Source: Candidatus Eiseniibacteriota bacterium (lineage in GTDB: Bacteria > Eisenbacteria > RBG-16-71-46). Taken from it: a stretch of DNA of 45,396 nucleotides. A program made the translations under genes and the position numbers. The stretch's first letter is position 1, and every line of letters starts with the position of its first letter. A model generated the notes under the pieces. That model worked only from the letters and a program-made list of their open reading frames with translations, ran no database searches and was not told the DNA's origin. Below, in pieces: positions 18,579-27,699 of this stretch. Location of the stretch: contig JANYBS010000247.1 of assembly GCA_025360715.1 (NCBI GenBank), positions 1 to 45,396 on the forward strand. The letters are read 5' to 3'.

Positions 18579-19717
18579 CCCCCTGCGCTCCCCGGGGCGA
18601 GCGCAGGATCCTGATCGTCGCGGGTGAGCCTTCGGGTGACTTGCATGCCGCGCGCTTGGTGAAGGCGTTGCGCGAACGGGGTGCTTGCCGCGTGCGCGGC
18701 GTCGCCGGGCCGCGCATGCGCGAGGCGGGCGTGGAAGCGGTCGTGCCGCAAGAAGACCTTGCGGTGATCGGCTTCAGCGGCATCCTCGCGAAGCTGCCCG
18801 TGCTGTTCGACACGCGCCGCCGTCTGCTCGCCGAGGTCGCGAGCTTCCAGCCCGATGCCGTGGTACTCGTCGACTATCCCGGCTTCAACCTGCGCATCGG
18901 TCCCGAGTTCCATCGCAGAGGCGTGCGTACGTTCTGCTACGTGGCGCCGCAGGTCTGGGCGTGGCATCCCGAGCGCGCCGGCGAGATGGCGCGTTGGGTG
19001 GACCGCTTGGCGGTCGTCTTTCCGTTCGAGGAGAGCATCTTCCGAGATGCCGGCGTGCCCACCACGTTCGTGGGTCATCCGTTGCTCGATGAGTTGGAGC
19101 CCGAAGTCGACGCGGCGACTCTGCGCGCAGAACTCGGCGCGGCCGAAGGCGCGCCGGTGCTGGGCCTGCTTCCCGGCAGCCGACGCGGCGAGCTGGCGAT
19201 GCTCGCGCGACCCATGCTCGCAGCGGCGCAGATCCTGCGCGCGCGCCACGCGGGCCTGGTGCCGGTGGTCGCGCTCGCCGAGAGCGTGAGCGCGGCTGCG
19301 CTGCCCGCCGAGCTGCTCACGGGCATCCGCGTGGTGCGCGGCCGCACGCGCTCGGTGCAGGCACATGCGACATGTTGCGCGGTGGCCTCGGGCACCGCGA
19401 CGCTCGAGACCGCGCTGTTCGGTACGCCGCTCGCGATCGTGTACCGAGTGGGCTGGCTCAATCATGTCATTGCGCAGCGCGTGCTCACGCTCACGCATAT
19501 CGGCCTGCCGAACATCGTCGCGGGACGCGAGGTGGCGCCGGAGCTGCTTCAGGAGGCGCTCACGCCGCAGGCGCTCGCCGAGACATTCGACGCGTGGCTG
19601 CGCGACCCCGCCGAGCTGGCGCGCCGCCGCGCGGCGCTTGCCGTGGTGCGCGAGCGCCTGGGCGGCCCGGGCGCCTCCGCGCGCACGGCGCAGGCGCTGT
19701 GGGAGTTGGTGGCGTGA
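18563..19717 (+). CDS. lpxB: Lipid-A-disaccharide synthase LpxB
   Basis: 384 residues from a GTG at 18563, a length close to E. coli LpxB (382). RILIVAGEPSGDLHAARLV is the N-terminal signature, and VDYPGFNLRI, YVAPQVWAWHPERA, FVGHPLLDE and LLPGSRRGE are GT19 motifs. LETALFGTPLAIVYRVGWL and LPNIVAGREVAPELLQ complete the donor site. It joins UDP-2,3-diacylglucosamine and lipid X into the disaccharide. The start lies inside the 3' end of the Gfo/Idh gene, and no strong SD is visible, so translation is probably coupled. The substrate lipid X requires LpxH, LpxI or LpxG, none of which is in the window. Confidence 0.95.
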   Translation: MDGALTPCAPRGERRILIVAGEPSGDLHAARLVKALRERGACRVRGVAGPRMREAGVEAVVPQEDLAVIGFSGILAKLPVLFDTRRRLLAEVASFQPDAVVLVDYPGFNLRIGPEFHRRGVRTFCYVAPQVWAWHPERAGEMARWVDRLAVVFPFEESIFRDAGVPTTFVGHPLLDELEPEVDAATLRAELGAAEGAPVLGLLPGSRRGELAMLARPMLAAAQILRARHAGLVPVVALAESVSAAALPAELLTGIRVVRGRTRSVQAHATCCAVASGTATLETALFGTPLAIVYRVGWLNHVIAQRVLTLTHIGLPNIVAGREVAPELLQEALTPQALAETFDAWLRDPAELARRRAALAVVRERLGGPGASARTAQALWELVA

Positions 19718-20379
19718 GTGATCGCGCGTTTCCTTGGTGGCTGGGCTTGGCCGAACGCGGTGGCACGGGGGCACTGGCCGTGCTCGGACACTCGTGGCGG
19801 CTCGAGCGGGCGGACGCGCCCGAATACCTGACGGCGCTGGCCGCAGGCGAGCGATTCATCTATGCCTTCTGGCATGCGCGCACCGTCACGATCACCTGGT
19901 GGCGCCGAGGCGAAGGCATCGCCGTGTTGGTGAGCCAGCATGCCGACGGCGAGCTCATCGCCCGTGTGAGCGAACGTCTGGGCTATGTGACCGGGCGCGG
20001 CTCGAGCACGCGTGGCGGCGAAGCGGGCATGCGCGACATGATCCGCTGGGCGCGCGCGGGCCGGCAGCTTGCCGTGGCGCCCGATGGTCCGCGCGGGCCG
20101 GCGCACCACGTGAAGGACGGGCTCTTGGTGATGGCGTCACGGCTGGGCCGCCGCATCGTGCCCATGGGCGCGGCAGCGGATCACGAGTGGCGCGCACGCT
20201 CGTGGGACCAGCACCGCATCCCCAAGCCGTTTGCGCGCATCGTGCTGCGCCACGCGGCGCCGGTCGCGGTGGTGAAGGACATCCATGGGGATGCTCTGAT
20301 CCCGGCACGGCTCGAACTGGATGCGGCGCTCGATACGGTGCAGGCCGAAGCCTCGCGCCGCGCCGGGGTGGCCGTATGA
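19714..20379 (+). CDS. DUF374 lysophospholipid acyltransferase family protein, LpxJ-like
   Basis: 221 residues, GTG start overlapping the lpxB stop. DUF374 hallmarks are FIYAFWHAR (about 49-57), SQHADGELIARVSERLGY, GSSTRGGEAGMRDMI and LAVAPDGPRGPAHHVKDG, followed by the membrane-facing segment ASRLGRRIVPMG. The known characterised DUF374 enzyme is LpxJ of Helicobacter and Campylobacter, a lipid A secondary acyltransferase that can act before Kdo addition. Its place directly between lpxB and waaA supports the same role here. No LpxL/LpxM-type acyltransferase is visible. The catalytic His is probably in FWHAR, by analogy with the HX4D-type enzymes. Confidence 0.82.
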   Translation: MSDRAFPWWLGLAERGGTGALAVLGHSWRLERADAPEYLTALAAGERFIYAFWHARTVTITWWRRGEGIAVLVSQHADGELIARVSERLGYVTGRGSSTRGGEAGMRDMIRWARAGRQLAVAPDGPRGPAHHVKDGLLVMASRLGRRIVPMGAAADHEWRARSWDQHRIPKPFARIVLRHAAPVAVVKDIHGDALIPARLELDAALDTVQAEASRRAGVAV

Positions 20380-21623
20380 GTCTCGCGTGGGCGGCCTACC
20401 GCACGCTGGCGCCGGTGCTGGGCGCCATCGCGCCGGCGACCGCGATCTTCGCGTCGCCGCAAGAGAAGCAGTTCTGGCGCGAGCGTCTGGGCGATGTCTC
20501 ATTGCCTGGCGGCTGCCATGCGTGGGTGCACGCCAGCAGTCTGGGCGAGACAGGCGCCGTGGCGCCGCTGCTGCGCGAGTTGTCGGCGCGGCAGCCCGGC
20601 GCGCGCTACTGGCTCACCGCGACCACGCGCACCGGTCGCGAGCGGCTGGCGGCGCTCACGTGGCCTTCGTCGCTGGCGCCGATCGATTCGCCCCAGGCTG
20701 TGCAGCGGTTCTTCCGTGGCGTCGAGCCGCAGCGATTGCTCTTGATCGAGACCGAGCTTTGGCCGCACTGGTTGTTGCGCGCGCGCGCTCAGCGCGTCCC
20801 TGTGGCGATCGTGAGCGCGCGGTTGGGGGAACGTAGCGTGCGACGCTACCAGGGCTTGGGCCGCGAACTTCGCGGGCTTGTACGTGATCTTGCCGCAGTG
20901 ATGTGCCAGAGCGAAGCCGATGCGACGCGCTGGCGTGAGATCGGTGCGGATCCCTCGCGCGTCACCGTTGTGGGCAATCTCAAGAGCGACGGTCTGCCCG
21001 AACCCGTTGCCGACCGCAGCGTGGAGCGCGCGGGACTGGGCCTTGATGCCGCCCGGCCGCTGCTGGTGCTCGGCAGCCTTCGTCCCGGCGAAGCGCGGGC
21101 CATGGCGCGTGCCTGGATGGCGTTGCCCCGCGAGATGCGCGAGCTCTGGCAGGTGGTGGCGGTGCCACGGCATCCGCGCGCGGCGGCGGAACTGCGCGAG
21201 GAGGCCGCGCGCGCAGGCGTCTTGTTCACCACCAGTGCGCCGCAGGGCGGCGCATGGCGCTGGGACGAGCGCATGGGCATTCTGGTCGGATGGTATCGCG
21301 CCGCCGAGGTGGCATTCGTGGGCGGGAGCCTCACACCCTTCGGGGGTCACAATCCGCTCGAGGCCGCCGCCTGCGGGTGCGCCGTGATCATGGGGCCGCA
21401 TCACGCCACGCAACTGGAGTACGTACGCGCGTTGCGAGGGGCCGATGCGCTGGCGCTCACCACGGTGGGGCCGCATCTGCTGCATACGCTCGCGGCGCTG
21501 CTGGGTGATGCGGGCCTGCGCGGTCGCGCCAGCGCTGCAGGCCTCGCTGTGGCCAAAGCCCAGCGCGGCTCCGCGGGGCGTGCGGCAACGCGCCTGAGCG
21601 CTGCGGGTCTGTGGCCCGTATGA
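20376..21623 (+). CDS. waaA: 3-deoxy-D-manno-octulosonic acid transferase WaaA (KdtA)
   Basis: 415 residues. An N-terminal hydrophobic segment is followed by the GT30 acceptor domain with WVHASSLGETGAVAPLL, where Glu58 is the expected catalytic base. LLIETELWPHWL, GNLKSDG, VLGSLRPGEA, FVGGSLTPFGGHNPLEAAACG and MGPHH form the CMP-Kdo binding half. It transfers one or more Kdo residues to the lipid A precursor at the inner membrane. ATGA overlap with the upstream acyltransferase and with lpxK. CMP-Kdo synthesis genes (kdsA, kdsB, kdsD) are not in the window. Confidence 0.95.
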   Translation: MSLAWAAYRTLAPVLGAIAPATAIFASPQEKQFWRERLGDVSLPGGCHAWVHASSLGETGAVAPLLRELSARQPGARYWLTATTRTGRERLAALTWPSSLAPIDSPQAVQRFFRGVEPQRLLLIETELWPHWLLRARAQRVPVAIVSARLGERSVRRYQGLGRELRGLVRDLAAVMCQSEADATRWREIGADPSRVTVVGNLKSDGLPEPVADRSVERAGLGLDAARPLLVLGSLRPGEARAMARAWMALPREMRELWQVVAVPRHPRAAAELREEAARAGVLFTTSAPQGGAWRWDERMGILVGWYRAAEVAFVGGSLTPFGGHNPLEAAACGCAVIMGPHHATQLEYVRALRGADALALTTVGPHLLHTLAALLGDAGLRGRASAAGLAVAKAQRGSAGRAATRLSAAGLWPV

Positions 21624-22588
21624 ACGTGCTCGCAGCGCTGGGCGCGCGGATCTTCGGCGCTGCGTGGGAGGTGCGCCGGCGGGCGTATGCGCTGGGCTGG
21701 CTGCGCCAGGAGCGAGTCGGCGCACGCGTCGTGAGCATCGGCAACCTGAGCGTGGGCGGTGCGGGCAAGACCACGCTCACGCTGGCGCTCGCCGCCGAGG
21801 CGCTGCGGCGAGGAGTGCGCGTGGCAGTGGTCTGCCGCGACTACCGGCCCGGCCCCGGCGGCCGCGGCGATGAGTCACTGTTGTATGCGATGGCGATGGG
21901 GGAGCGCCACGTGTTCTCCGGCACGTCGAAGCGTCTGCTCGCGCGCACGGCGGCCTTGAGCGGCGCGGAACTCGTGCTGGTGGACGACGGGTTCTCGCAT
22001 TGGCCACTCGCGCGCGACCTCGACGTGGTGTTGCTCGATGCGTCCGATCTCTGGGGCGGCGGCGCGTTGCTGCCCGCCGGACGGTTGCGCGAGCCGCGCC
22101 GCGCGTTGCAGCGCGCCGGCGTGGTGATCGTGACCCGTTTGGACGCCGACGCCGATGCTGCTGCGTGGGTCGCGCGCGTGCGCCCCTATGCGCCTGCGGC
22201 GATATTCGCTGCCGCGCGCCATCGGGTGAGTCGCGTGCGCGCGCAAGTTCCAGGCGCGCCTGCGCCCGCGGCGCGTGGCCCGGCGCATGTGGTGACGGCC
22301 ACCGGCAATCCCGAGGCCGTGGCAAGGACCGCGCGGGACGCCGGCTTCGCGCCGGTGACGCTCTCCTCCTACCGGGATCATCATTGGTTTACGGAAGCTG
22401 AAGCACAGGCCGAGCTGCATCGCGCGGGCAACAGCCTGCTGCTGCTCACCGCCAAGGATGCGGTGCGCTGGCCCGCGGCCGCGCAAGGCGCGAGAGTGGC
22501 AGTGTTGGACGTGGCGTGGGAGTGGGTCTTGGGCGGCGACGCCGTGCTTGCGGCGATCTTCGCAGGCCTCAGGGGATCGGAGGCGTGA
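21620..22588 (+). CDS. lpxK: Tetraacyldisaccharide 4'-kinase LpxK
   Basis: 322 residues. The P-loop region is VVSIGNLSVGGAGKTTL, and CRDYRPGPGG and LVDDGFSHWPLARDLDVVLLDA follow; the latter is the LpxK-specific stretch (DDGxxH-LARD in characterised enzymes). LREPRRALQRAGVVIVTR and LLLTAKDAVRWP are also family positions. It phosphorylates the 4' position of the tetraacyl disaccharide. The ATG at 21620 overlaps the waaA stop; a GTG 9 nt upstream is in frame. This is the last recognisable lipid A gene of the operon, with nadB following directly. Confidence 0.94.
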   Translation: MNVLAALGARIFGAAWEVRRRAYALGWLRQERVGARVVSIGNLSVGGAGKTTLTLALAAEALRRGVRVAVVCRDYRPGPGGRGDESLLYAMAMGERHVFSGTSKRLLARTAALSGAELVLVDDGFSHWPLARDLDVVLLDASDLWGGGALLPAGRLREPRRALQRAGVVIVTRLDADADAAAWVARVRPYAPAAIFAAARHRVSRVRAQVPGAPAPAARGPAHVVTATGNPEAVARTARDAGFAPVTLSSYRDHHWFTEAEAQAELHRAGNSLLLLTAKDAVRWPAAAQGARVAVLDVAWEWVLGGDAVLAAIFAGLRGSEA

Positions 22589-22590
22589 GC

Positions 22591-24228
22591 GTGGATCAGG
22601 CGGATGTGCTCATCCTGGGCAGCGGCATCGCTGGGCTCAAGCTGGCTCTCGAAGCTGCGCGCTTCTCGGATGTGATCGTGATGACCAAGAAGCGCGCCGA
22701 TGACTCGAATACGAATTGGGCGCAGGGCGGCATCGCGGCCGTCTTCGATCCGCACGACAGCTTCGCCGAACACGTGGCCGATACGCTGCTCTGCGGCGCC
22801 GGGCTGTGCGACGCGGATGTGGTGCGGCAGGTCGTGCGTGAAGCGCCCGAGCGCGTGCGCGAGCTCGATGCGCTCGGTGCCGGCTTCAATCGCAACGCCC
22901 GCGGCTTCCAGTTGGGCCGCGAAGGCGGCCACGGCAAGCGGCGCATCGTGCACGCGACGGACTTCACGGGCCGCGCGATCGAGCAGGCGTTGCTGGCGCG
23001 TGTGCGCGCGCATCCGCGCATCCAGATGCTCGAGAACCAGCTGGCCGTGGACCTCATCCTGGACTCGCGCCTGCGCGGCCAGCGCGAGGTGAAAGGCCGC
23101 GATACCTGCTGGGGCGCCTACCTCATGGACGTGGCCTCGGGCCGCATCCGGCCCGTGACCGCGCGCGCCACGGTGCTCGCGACCGGCGGCTGCGGCAAGG
23201 TCTACCTCTACACGACGAATCCGGACGTGGCCACGGGCGACGGCCTCGCCATGGCCTATCGCGCCGGCGCGCCGGTCGAGAGCCTGGAGTTCGTCCAGTT
23301 CCATCCCACGTGCTTGTACCACCCGCAAGCGCGCACATTCCTCATCTCCGAAGCCGTGCGCGGGGAAGGTGCGGTGTTGCGCACGCTCGATGGGCACCGC
23401 TTCATGCCGCGCTACCATCCGCTCGCGGAGCTCGCGCCTCGCGATATCGTGGCGCGCGCGATCGACCGCGAGATGAAGATCCGCGGCGAGGCGCACGTGT
23501 GGCTCGATATCACGCAGGTGAAAGCGGCGCGCCTGCGCGAGCGCTTCCCGAACATCATGGCGGAACTACTGCGGCATGGCATCGACATGACGCGCGAGCC
23601 GATTCCCGTGGTTCCGGCTGCGCACTACATGTGCGGCGGTGTGCAAGCGAGCCTGTCGGGGCGAACGGCGCTCGATGGCCTGCTTGCGATCGGCGAGGTG
23701 GCGTGCACGGGACTGCACGGCGCGAATCGCCTGGCAAGCAATTCGCTTCTCGAGGCGCTTGTGGCCGCGCATCACGCCGTGGACGAGATCGAGCGGCGTC
23801 TGCGCCGTGTCACGCGTGCACCCCGGCCCGATGTGTGGCATGCCGGCGGTACCAGGCCGCCGCAGGAGACGGTCGTCTTCGACCATAACTGGGATACCGT
23901 CCGGCGCGTGATGTGGGACTTGGTCGGCATCGTGCGCACCGATGAGCGGCTGGCGTTCGCGGCGCGACGCCTGGCCGTGCTGCGAGAGGAGATCGAGCAT
24001 GATTACGACCGCCTGCGCCTGTCGCCCGACCTGATCGAACTTCGCAACATCGCACTGGTCGGCAGCCTGATCGTGGGCTGCGCGCAGCGCCGCCGCGAGA
24101 GCCGCGGGCTGCACTACAACCTGGACCACCTGCGCCGCGTGGCCTCGTTCGGCCGCCGCGTCATGCGCATGCGCCGCGAACGGCGCTGGGGAGGTATGCT
24201 TGTCCCCGGCTCTCCGGCCAGCCTATAG
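22591..24228 (+). CDS. nadB: L-aspartate oxidase
   Basis: 545-residue FAD enzyme of the succinate dehydrogenase/fumarate reductase family. It oxidises aspartate to iminoaspartate for NAD synthesis. The FAD site is VLILGSGIAGLKLALEAA. NTNWAQGGIAAVF, ATGGCGKVYLYTTNPDVATG, LEFVQFHPTCLYH and GANRLASNSLLEALV are aspartate oxidase positions, and a C-terminal helical domain (about 430-520) completes it. The GTG at 22591 has GGAGG 7 nt upstream; a GTG at 22585 would overlap the lpxK stop. NadA and NadC are not in the window, so its place after lpxK is probably only positional. Confidence 0.94.
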   Translation: MDQADVLILGSGIAGLKLALEAARFSDVIVMTKKRADDSNTNWAQGGIAAVFDPHDSFAEHVADTLLCGAGLCDADVVRQVVREAPERVRELDALGAGFNRNARGFQLGREGGHGKRRIVHATDFTGRAIEQALLARVRAHPRIQMLENQLAVDLILDSRLRGQREVKGRDTCWGAYLMDVASGRIRPVTARATVLATGGCGKVYLYTTNPDVATGDGLAMAYRAGAPVESLEFVQFHPTCLYHPQARTFLISEAVRGEGAVLRTLDGHRFMPRYHPLAELAPRDIVARAIDREMKIRGEAHVWLDITQVKAARLRERFPNIMAELLRHGIDMTREPIPVVPAAHYMCGGVQASLSGRTALDGLLAIGEVACTGLHGANRLASNSLLEALVAAHHAVDEIERRLRRVTRAPRPDVWHAGGTRPPQETVVFDHNWDTVRRVMWDLVGIVRTDERLAFAARRLAVLREEIEHDYDRLRLSPDLIELRNIALVGSLIVGCAQRRRESRGLHYNLDHLRRVASFGRRVMRMRRERRWGGMLVPGSPASL

Positions 24229-24229
24229 T
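24200..24229 (+). promoter_or_regulatory. Possible promoter for the Minf_1886-family gene
   Basis: TTGTCC (24200-24205) and TATAGT (24224-24229) with an 18-bp spacer, overlapping the end of nadB. The predicted start near 24236 would give a short leader containing AGGAGG (24241-24246). Confidence 0.4.
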
Positions 24230-24250
24230 CGCGGGCCTGCAGGAGGTGAG

Positions 24251-24682
24251 ATGAAGGAAGAGACCGCGTTCTGGGATGCTGTCGATGAGCTGCGCGCGAC
24301 GCAAGGGGGATACATGCGTCAGGCGTACGGCTTTGTCGTGGGCTCACTCACCGAGACCGTGCGCGACCTGCCCAAACCCCGGCTCGACGATCCCCTGCTT
24401 CGGCATCTGAGCGGCCAGGAGCTGCTGCGCGGCATCGTGCGCTGCGCGCGCCGCGAGTTCGGTCCTTTCGCGCCCATGGTGTTCCGCGAGTGGGGAGTGC
24501 TGCATGGCGAGGACGTGGGCCGCATCGTCTTCCAGTTGGTCGAGTCGGGGCAATTGAGCGCGCGACCCGAGGACACGCTGCACGATTTCCTGGGCGGTCC
24601 CGACCTGCTGGCGGCACTCGAGGCGCACGAGGATTGGGGCCGGCCGCCCACGGCGGGCACGCTTGGCGACCGGCTCGCCTGA
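24251..24682 (+). CDS. Minf_1886 family protein (uncharacterised)
   Basis: 143 residues. The pattern FWDAVDELRATQGGYMRQAYGFV, then LSGQELLRGIVRCARREFGPFAPMVFREWGV, then GRIVFQLVESGQLSARPEDTLHDF, matches a small conserved family known mainly from Planctomycetes, Verrucomicrobia and related lineages. No catalytic motif, signal peptide or membrane segment is visible, so a soluble cytoplasmic protein is likely. Its function is unknown. The ATG at 24251 has AGGAGG 4 nt upstream. It ends 3 bp before msbA, so the two are probably co-expressed. Confidence 0.85.
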   Translation: MKEETAFWDAVDELRATQGGYMRQAYGFVVGSLTETVRDLPKPRLDDPLLRHLSGQELLRGIVRCARREFGPFAPMVFREWGVLHGEDVGRIVFQLVESGQLSARPEDTLHDFLGGPDLLAALEAHEDWGRPPTAGTLGDRLA

Positions 24683-24685
24683 TCC

Positions 24686-26563
24686 GTGAACCTCTACCTT
24701 CGGCTCCTTGGCTACCTGCGTCCGTATCGCGTGCGCATGGCGTTCGCGATCCTCTGCATGGTCGTCTACTCGTTCACATCGACGATCCAGATCAAGCTGG
24801 TCGAGCCTTTCACGAGCCTCATGTTCTCGCGCCCGGTCACGCAGGCGGCGCCTGCTGCTACCGGCCAGCCGTCTGCCGCGGGCTCGCCGATGGCGGGCAT
24901 CTCGCTGCCGGCGATCCCGATCGCGACGCCGCACGGACTGACGAGCTTTCAGGCGTGGTGGCACCACTGGCTCTTCGATGTGCGAAGGCTGGTCGCGTTC
25001 GAGCGGCTGTGCATGGTGATCCTGGGACTCTTCCTGTTCAAGAACGTGGCGGACTACATCGGCTCGTTCCTAAGCGTGACGGTCGAGCAAGCCGCCATGC
25101 GCGATGTGCGGCGCGACCTGTTCCATCATCTGCAGTCGCTCTCGCTGAGCTTCTATCATAGCCGCCGCACCGGTGGGCTCATCTCGCAGATGACCAACGA
25201 CGTCGAAGCGCTGCGCAGTGCGCTGGCCGCCGGCATCAGTAACCTGCTCAAGGATGGCCTCACGCTCATCGGCGCGCTCACGCTGGTCTTCCTTGCGTCG
25301 TGGCGGCTGGCGCTCATGTCGATGCTGATCCTGCCACCGGCCGCACTCGTACTGGTCACGATCGGCCGCAAGATGCGCAAGCGTTCGGGCCGGGCGCAGG
25401 AGCGCATGGCCGACATGACGGGCATCCTGCAAGAGAGCATCGCAGGCGTTCGCGTGGTGAAAGCCTTTCATATGGAAGCCTTCGAGGAACGCCGCTACGA
25501 GGAAGCGAACACCGGTTACTTCCACGCCTTCGTCCATCTGCGGCGGGTGTCGGCGGCGGCCAAGCCGTTCAGTGAGTACGCGATCATCTTGGTGGCGGTG
25601 GCGATCGCGTGGCTGGGCGCGCGCGAGATCTTCGACCAGCACAGCTTGCCGCCGGAGCGCTTCTTCACGTTCGTGACGGCGTTGTTGCTGACGATCTCGC
25701 CGATCAAGAGCCTCTCCGAGGTCAATAGCACGATCGCCACGGGACTGGGCGCTGCGGACCGCGTCTTTGGTCTGCTCGATACGCCGGCCACCATCACCGA
25801 CGTGCCGGACGCGCCGAATCTGGCCGCGCTGGGCGACGCGATCGTGTTCGACCACGTGAAGTTCGCCTACGAGACCGGGGACACGGTGCTGCATGACGTG
25901 TCGTTCTTGGTGCCGCGCGGGCATGTGGTGGCGCTCGTGGGTGCCAGCGGCGCGGGGAAGAGCACGACACTCGACCTACTGGCGCGCTTCCACGATCCCA
26001 CGGGCGGCGCCGTGCGCTGGGATGGCGCCGATATCCGAGGCGTGAGCGTCGCATCGCTGCGCGCGCAGCTGGGCATCGTGACGCAGGAGACGATCCTGTT
26101 CCACGACTCCGTGCGCGCGAACATCGCTTACGGTGTGCAAGCGACCCCGCAGGAGCAGGTCGAGGCCGCGGCGCGCGCCGCGCACGCGCACGAGTTCATC
26201 GCCAGGTTGCCGCAGGGCTACGACACCGTGATCGGTGACCGCGGCGTGCGGCTCTCGGGCGGCGAGCGCCAGCGGCTGGCGATCGCCCGTGCCCTGTTGC
26301 GCAATCCGCCCGTGCTGCTGCTCGACGAAGCCACCTCGGCGCTCGATACCGAGAGCGAGCGGCTCGTGCAGGACGCGCTCGAGCGCCTGATGCAGGACCG
26401 CACCGTGCTGGTGATCGCGCACCGGCTGTCGACCGTGCAGCACGCGAACGCGATCCTCGTCTTCGACGGCGGCCGGATCGTGCAGCAGGGCACGCACGAC
26501 GAGTTGGTCGCCGAAGCCGGCGGCGCCTATCGCCGGCTGCACGACCTGCAGTTCCGCGACTGA
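24686..26563 (+). CDS. msbA: Lipid A export ABC transporter, MsbA-like permease/ATPase
   Basis: 625-residue half-transporter. Six transmembrane segments lie at about 15-310; the first extracytoplasmic loop carries an Ala/Pro-rich insert (about 50-80) before the second segment. The ATPase domain has Walker A GASGAGKSTTLD from residue 419, signature LSGGERQRLAIARAL, Walker B VLLLDEATSALD and switch His in IAHRLST. The family includes many multidrug exporters; the position after the lipid A genes and before a heptosyltransferase favours MsbA, which flips lipid A-core across the inner membrane. The GTG start is only 3 bp after the upstream stop. Confidence 0.85.
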   Translation: MNLYLRLLGYLRPYRVRMAFAILCMVVYSFTSTIQIKLVEPFTSLMFSRPVTQAAPAATGQPSAAGSPMAGISLPAIPIATPHGLTSFQAWWHHWLFDVRRLVAFERLCMVILGLFLFKNVADYIGSFLSVTVEQAAMRDVRRDLFHHLQSLSLSFYHSRRTGGLISQMTNDVEALRSALAAGISNLLKDGLTLIGALTLVFLASWRLALMSMLILPPAALVLVTIGRKMRKRSGRAQERMADMTGILQESIAGVRVVKAFHMEAFEERRYEEANTGYFHAFVHLRRVSAAAKPFSEYAIILVAVAIAWLGAREIFDQHSLPPERFFTFVTALLLTISPIKSLSEVNSTIATGLGAADRVFGLLDTPATITDVPDAPNLAALGDAIVFDHVKFAYETGDTVLHDVSFLVPRGHVVALVGASGAGKSTTLDLLARFHDPTGGAVRWDGADIRGVSVASLRAQLGIVTQETILFHDSVRANIAYGVQATPQEQVEAAARAAHAHEFIARLPQGYDTVIGDRGVRLSGGERQRLAIARALLRNPPVLLLDEATSALDTESERLVQDALERLMQDRTVLVIAHRLSTVQHANAILVFDGGRIVQQGTHDELVAEAGGAYRRLHDLQFRD

Positions 26564-26564
26564 C

Positions 26565-27623
26565 ATGGCCGCGCAACGCCTGGTAGCGCCCGAAGGCGGC
26601 TTTCGCGAGATCGCCATCCTGCGGCTTTCGTCGCTGGGGGACGTGGTCCTGACGCTGCCCGTGGTCCATGCGTTGCGCGCGGCGTATCCGCTGGCGCGGC
26701 TGCACTTCTGGGTCAAGGAGGAGTTCGCTACGCTGCTGCGATTCGAGCCTGCCCTCACGCACGTGCGCGAGCTCGAAAAGGACGCGCGGCGCCTGGAGGA
26801 CCTTGTCTCCATGAGCGCTGAGCTCGAGGACTGCGACCTGGTTGTGGATTTGCACGGCAACATGCGCACGCGTGTGCTCACGTTCCGCCAGAAGGCGATC
26901 GTGTTGCGCGCCCCGAGCGAGCGGCTGCTGCGCGAGCGCTGGGTGCGCGCACGCTGGACGCAGCCGCCACGCCCGCACACGACGCTCGCGCGCTATGCGG
27001 CGGCGCTGGCGCCTCTGGGGATCGCCGTCCCGGCCGCGCCGCCGCAGCTGGTGGCCGGTGAGGCCGCCGAGGGCTGGGCGGCCGAATGGCTGGCGAAGTG
27101 GGGCGAGAGCGGTCCACTGGTCGCGCTCTGCCCCGGCGCGAAGCACGCGACGAAGCAGTGGCCGCAGGAACACTGGTGCGCGCTCGATGCGCAACTCGCC
27201 AAGGCCGGTGTGCGTCGCGTGGTCTTCAGCACCGGTAGCGAGCGTGCCGCGCTGCCGGAGTTGGCGGCGCGCATCGCCGCGGACCCGCGCGCGAGGTGGT
27301 GCCTGGAGCCACTGCCGCGGGTTGCCGCGCTGCTCACGCACGCGGCAGTCGCGGTCACGCACGATTCCGGGCTCATGCATCTGGCGGCGGCGCGCGGCAC
27401 GCGTGTGGTGGCGATCTTCGGCAGCACTTCGCCCGTCCTGGGATTCGCGCCGGCGGGCGAAGGTCACGTGGTGCTCTGCCGCGACGAGCCCTGCCAGCCG
27501 TGCACGCTCCATGGCCGTGAGCGTTGTCCGCTGGGACATTTCCGGTGCATGCGCGAGATCGCGCCGGCGCAGGTGCTGGCGGCGCTGGCGGAGCTCGGTG
27601 TGGCGGCCGGCGCCCCCGCCTGA
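26565..27623 (+). CDS. Glycosyltransferase family 9 (heptosyltransferase)
   Basis: 352 residues of the GT-B fold. The N-terminal ILRLSSLGDVVLTLPVVHALRAAYP is the GT9 signature. The donor half has LCPGAKHATKQWPQEHW, VTHDSGLMHLAAARGTRVVAIFGSTSPVLGF and a cysteine-rich segment CRDEPCQPC...RCPLGHFRCM near the C-terminus that is common in heptosyltransferases. It would add ADP-heptose to Kdo or inner-core heptose; WaaC, WaaF or WaaQ cannot be separated from sequence alone. A second GT9 gene lies at 32059-33054. It follows msbA by 1 bp. Confidence 0.88.
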   Translation: MAAQRLVAPEGGFREIAILRLSSLGDVVLTLPVVHALRAAYPLARLHFWVKEEFATLLRFEPALTHVRELEKDARRLEDLVSMSAELEDCDLVVDLHGNMRTRVLTFRQKAIVLRAPSERLLRERWVRARWTQPPRPHTTLARYAAALAPLGIAVPAAPPQLVAGEAAEGWAAEWLAKWGESGPLVALCPGAKHATKQWPQEHWCALDAQLAKAGVRRVVFSTGSERAALPELAARIAADPRARWCLEPLPRVAALLTHAAVAVTHDSGLMHLAAARGTRVVAIFGSTSPVLGFAPAGEGHVVLCRDEPCQPCTLHGRERCPLGHFRCMREIAPAQVLAALAELGVAAGAPA

Positions 27624-27638
27624 GTCGCGGAAAACCCG

Positions 27639-27668
27639 TGGACGCAAGCCTCGGTCCGGTGCCATGCT
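27639..27668 (+). promoter_or_regulatory. Weak candidate promoter for the metallopeptidase gene
   Basis: TGGACG (27639-27644) and CATGCT (27663-27668), spacer 18 bp. A start near 27675 would favour the ATG at 27700 over that at 27664. The -10 match is poor. Confidence 0.28.
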
Positions 27669-27699
27669 GACGGCGGCCACGACCGGGCCGTGCGAAGGG

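Noticed and set aside
26842-27699. Upstream extension of the metallopeptidase frame by about 286 codons
   Set aside because: It overlaps the heptosyltransferase in another frame and gives Arg-rich sequence; the signal peptide starts at 27700.
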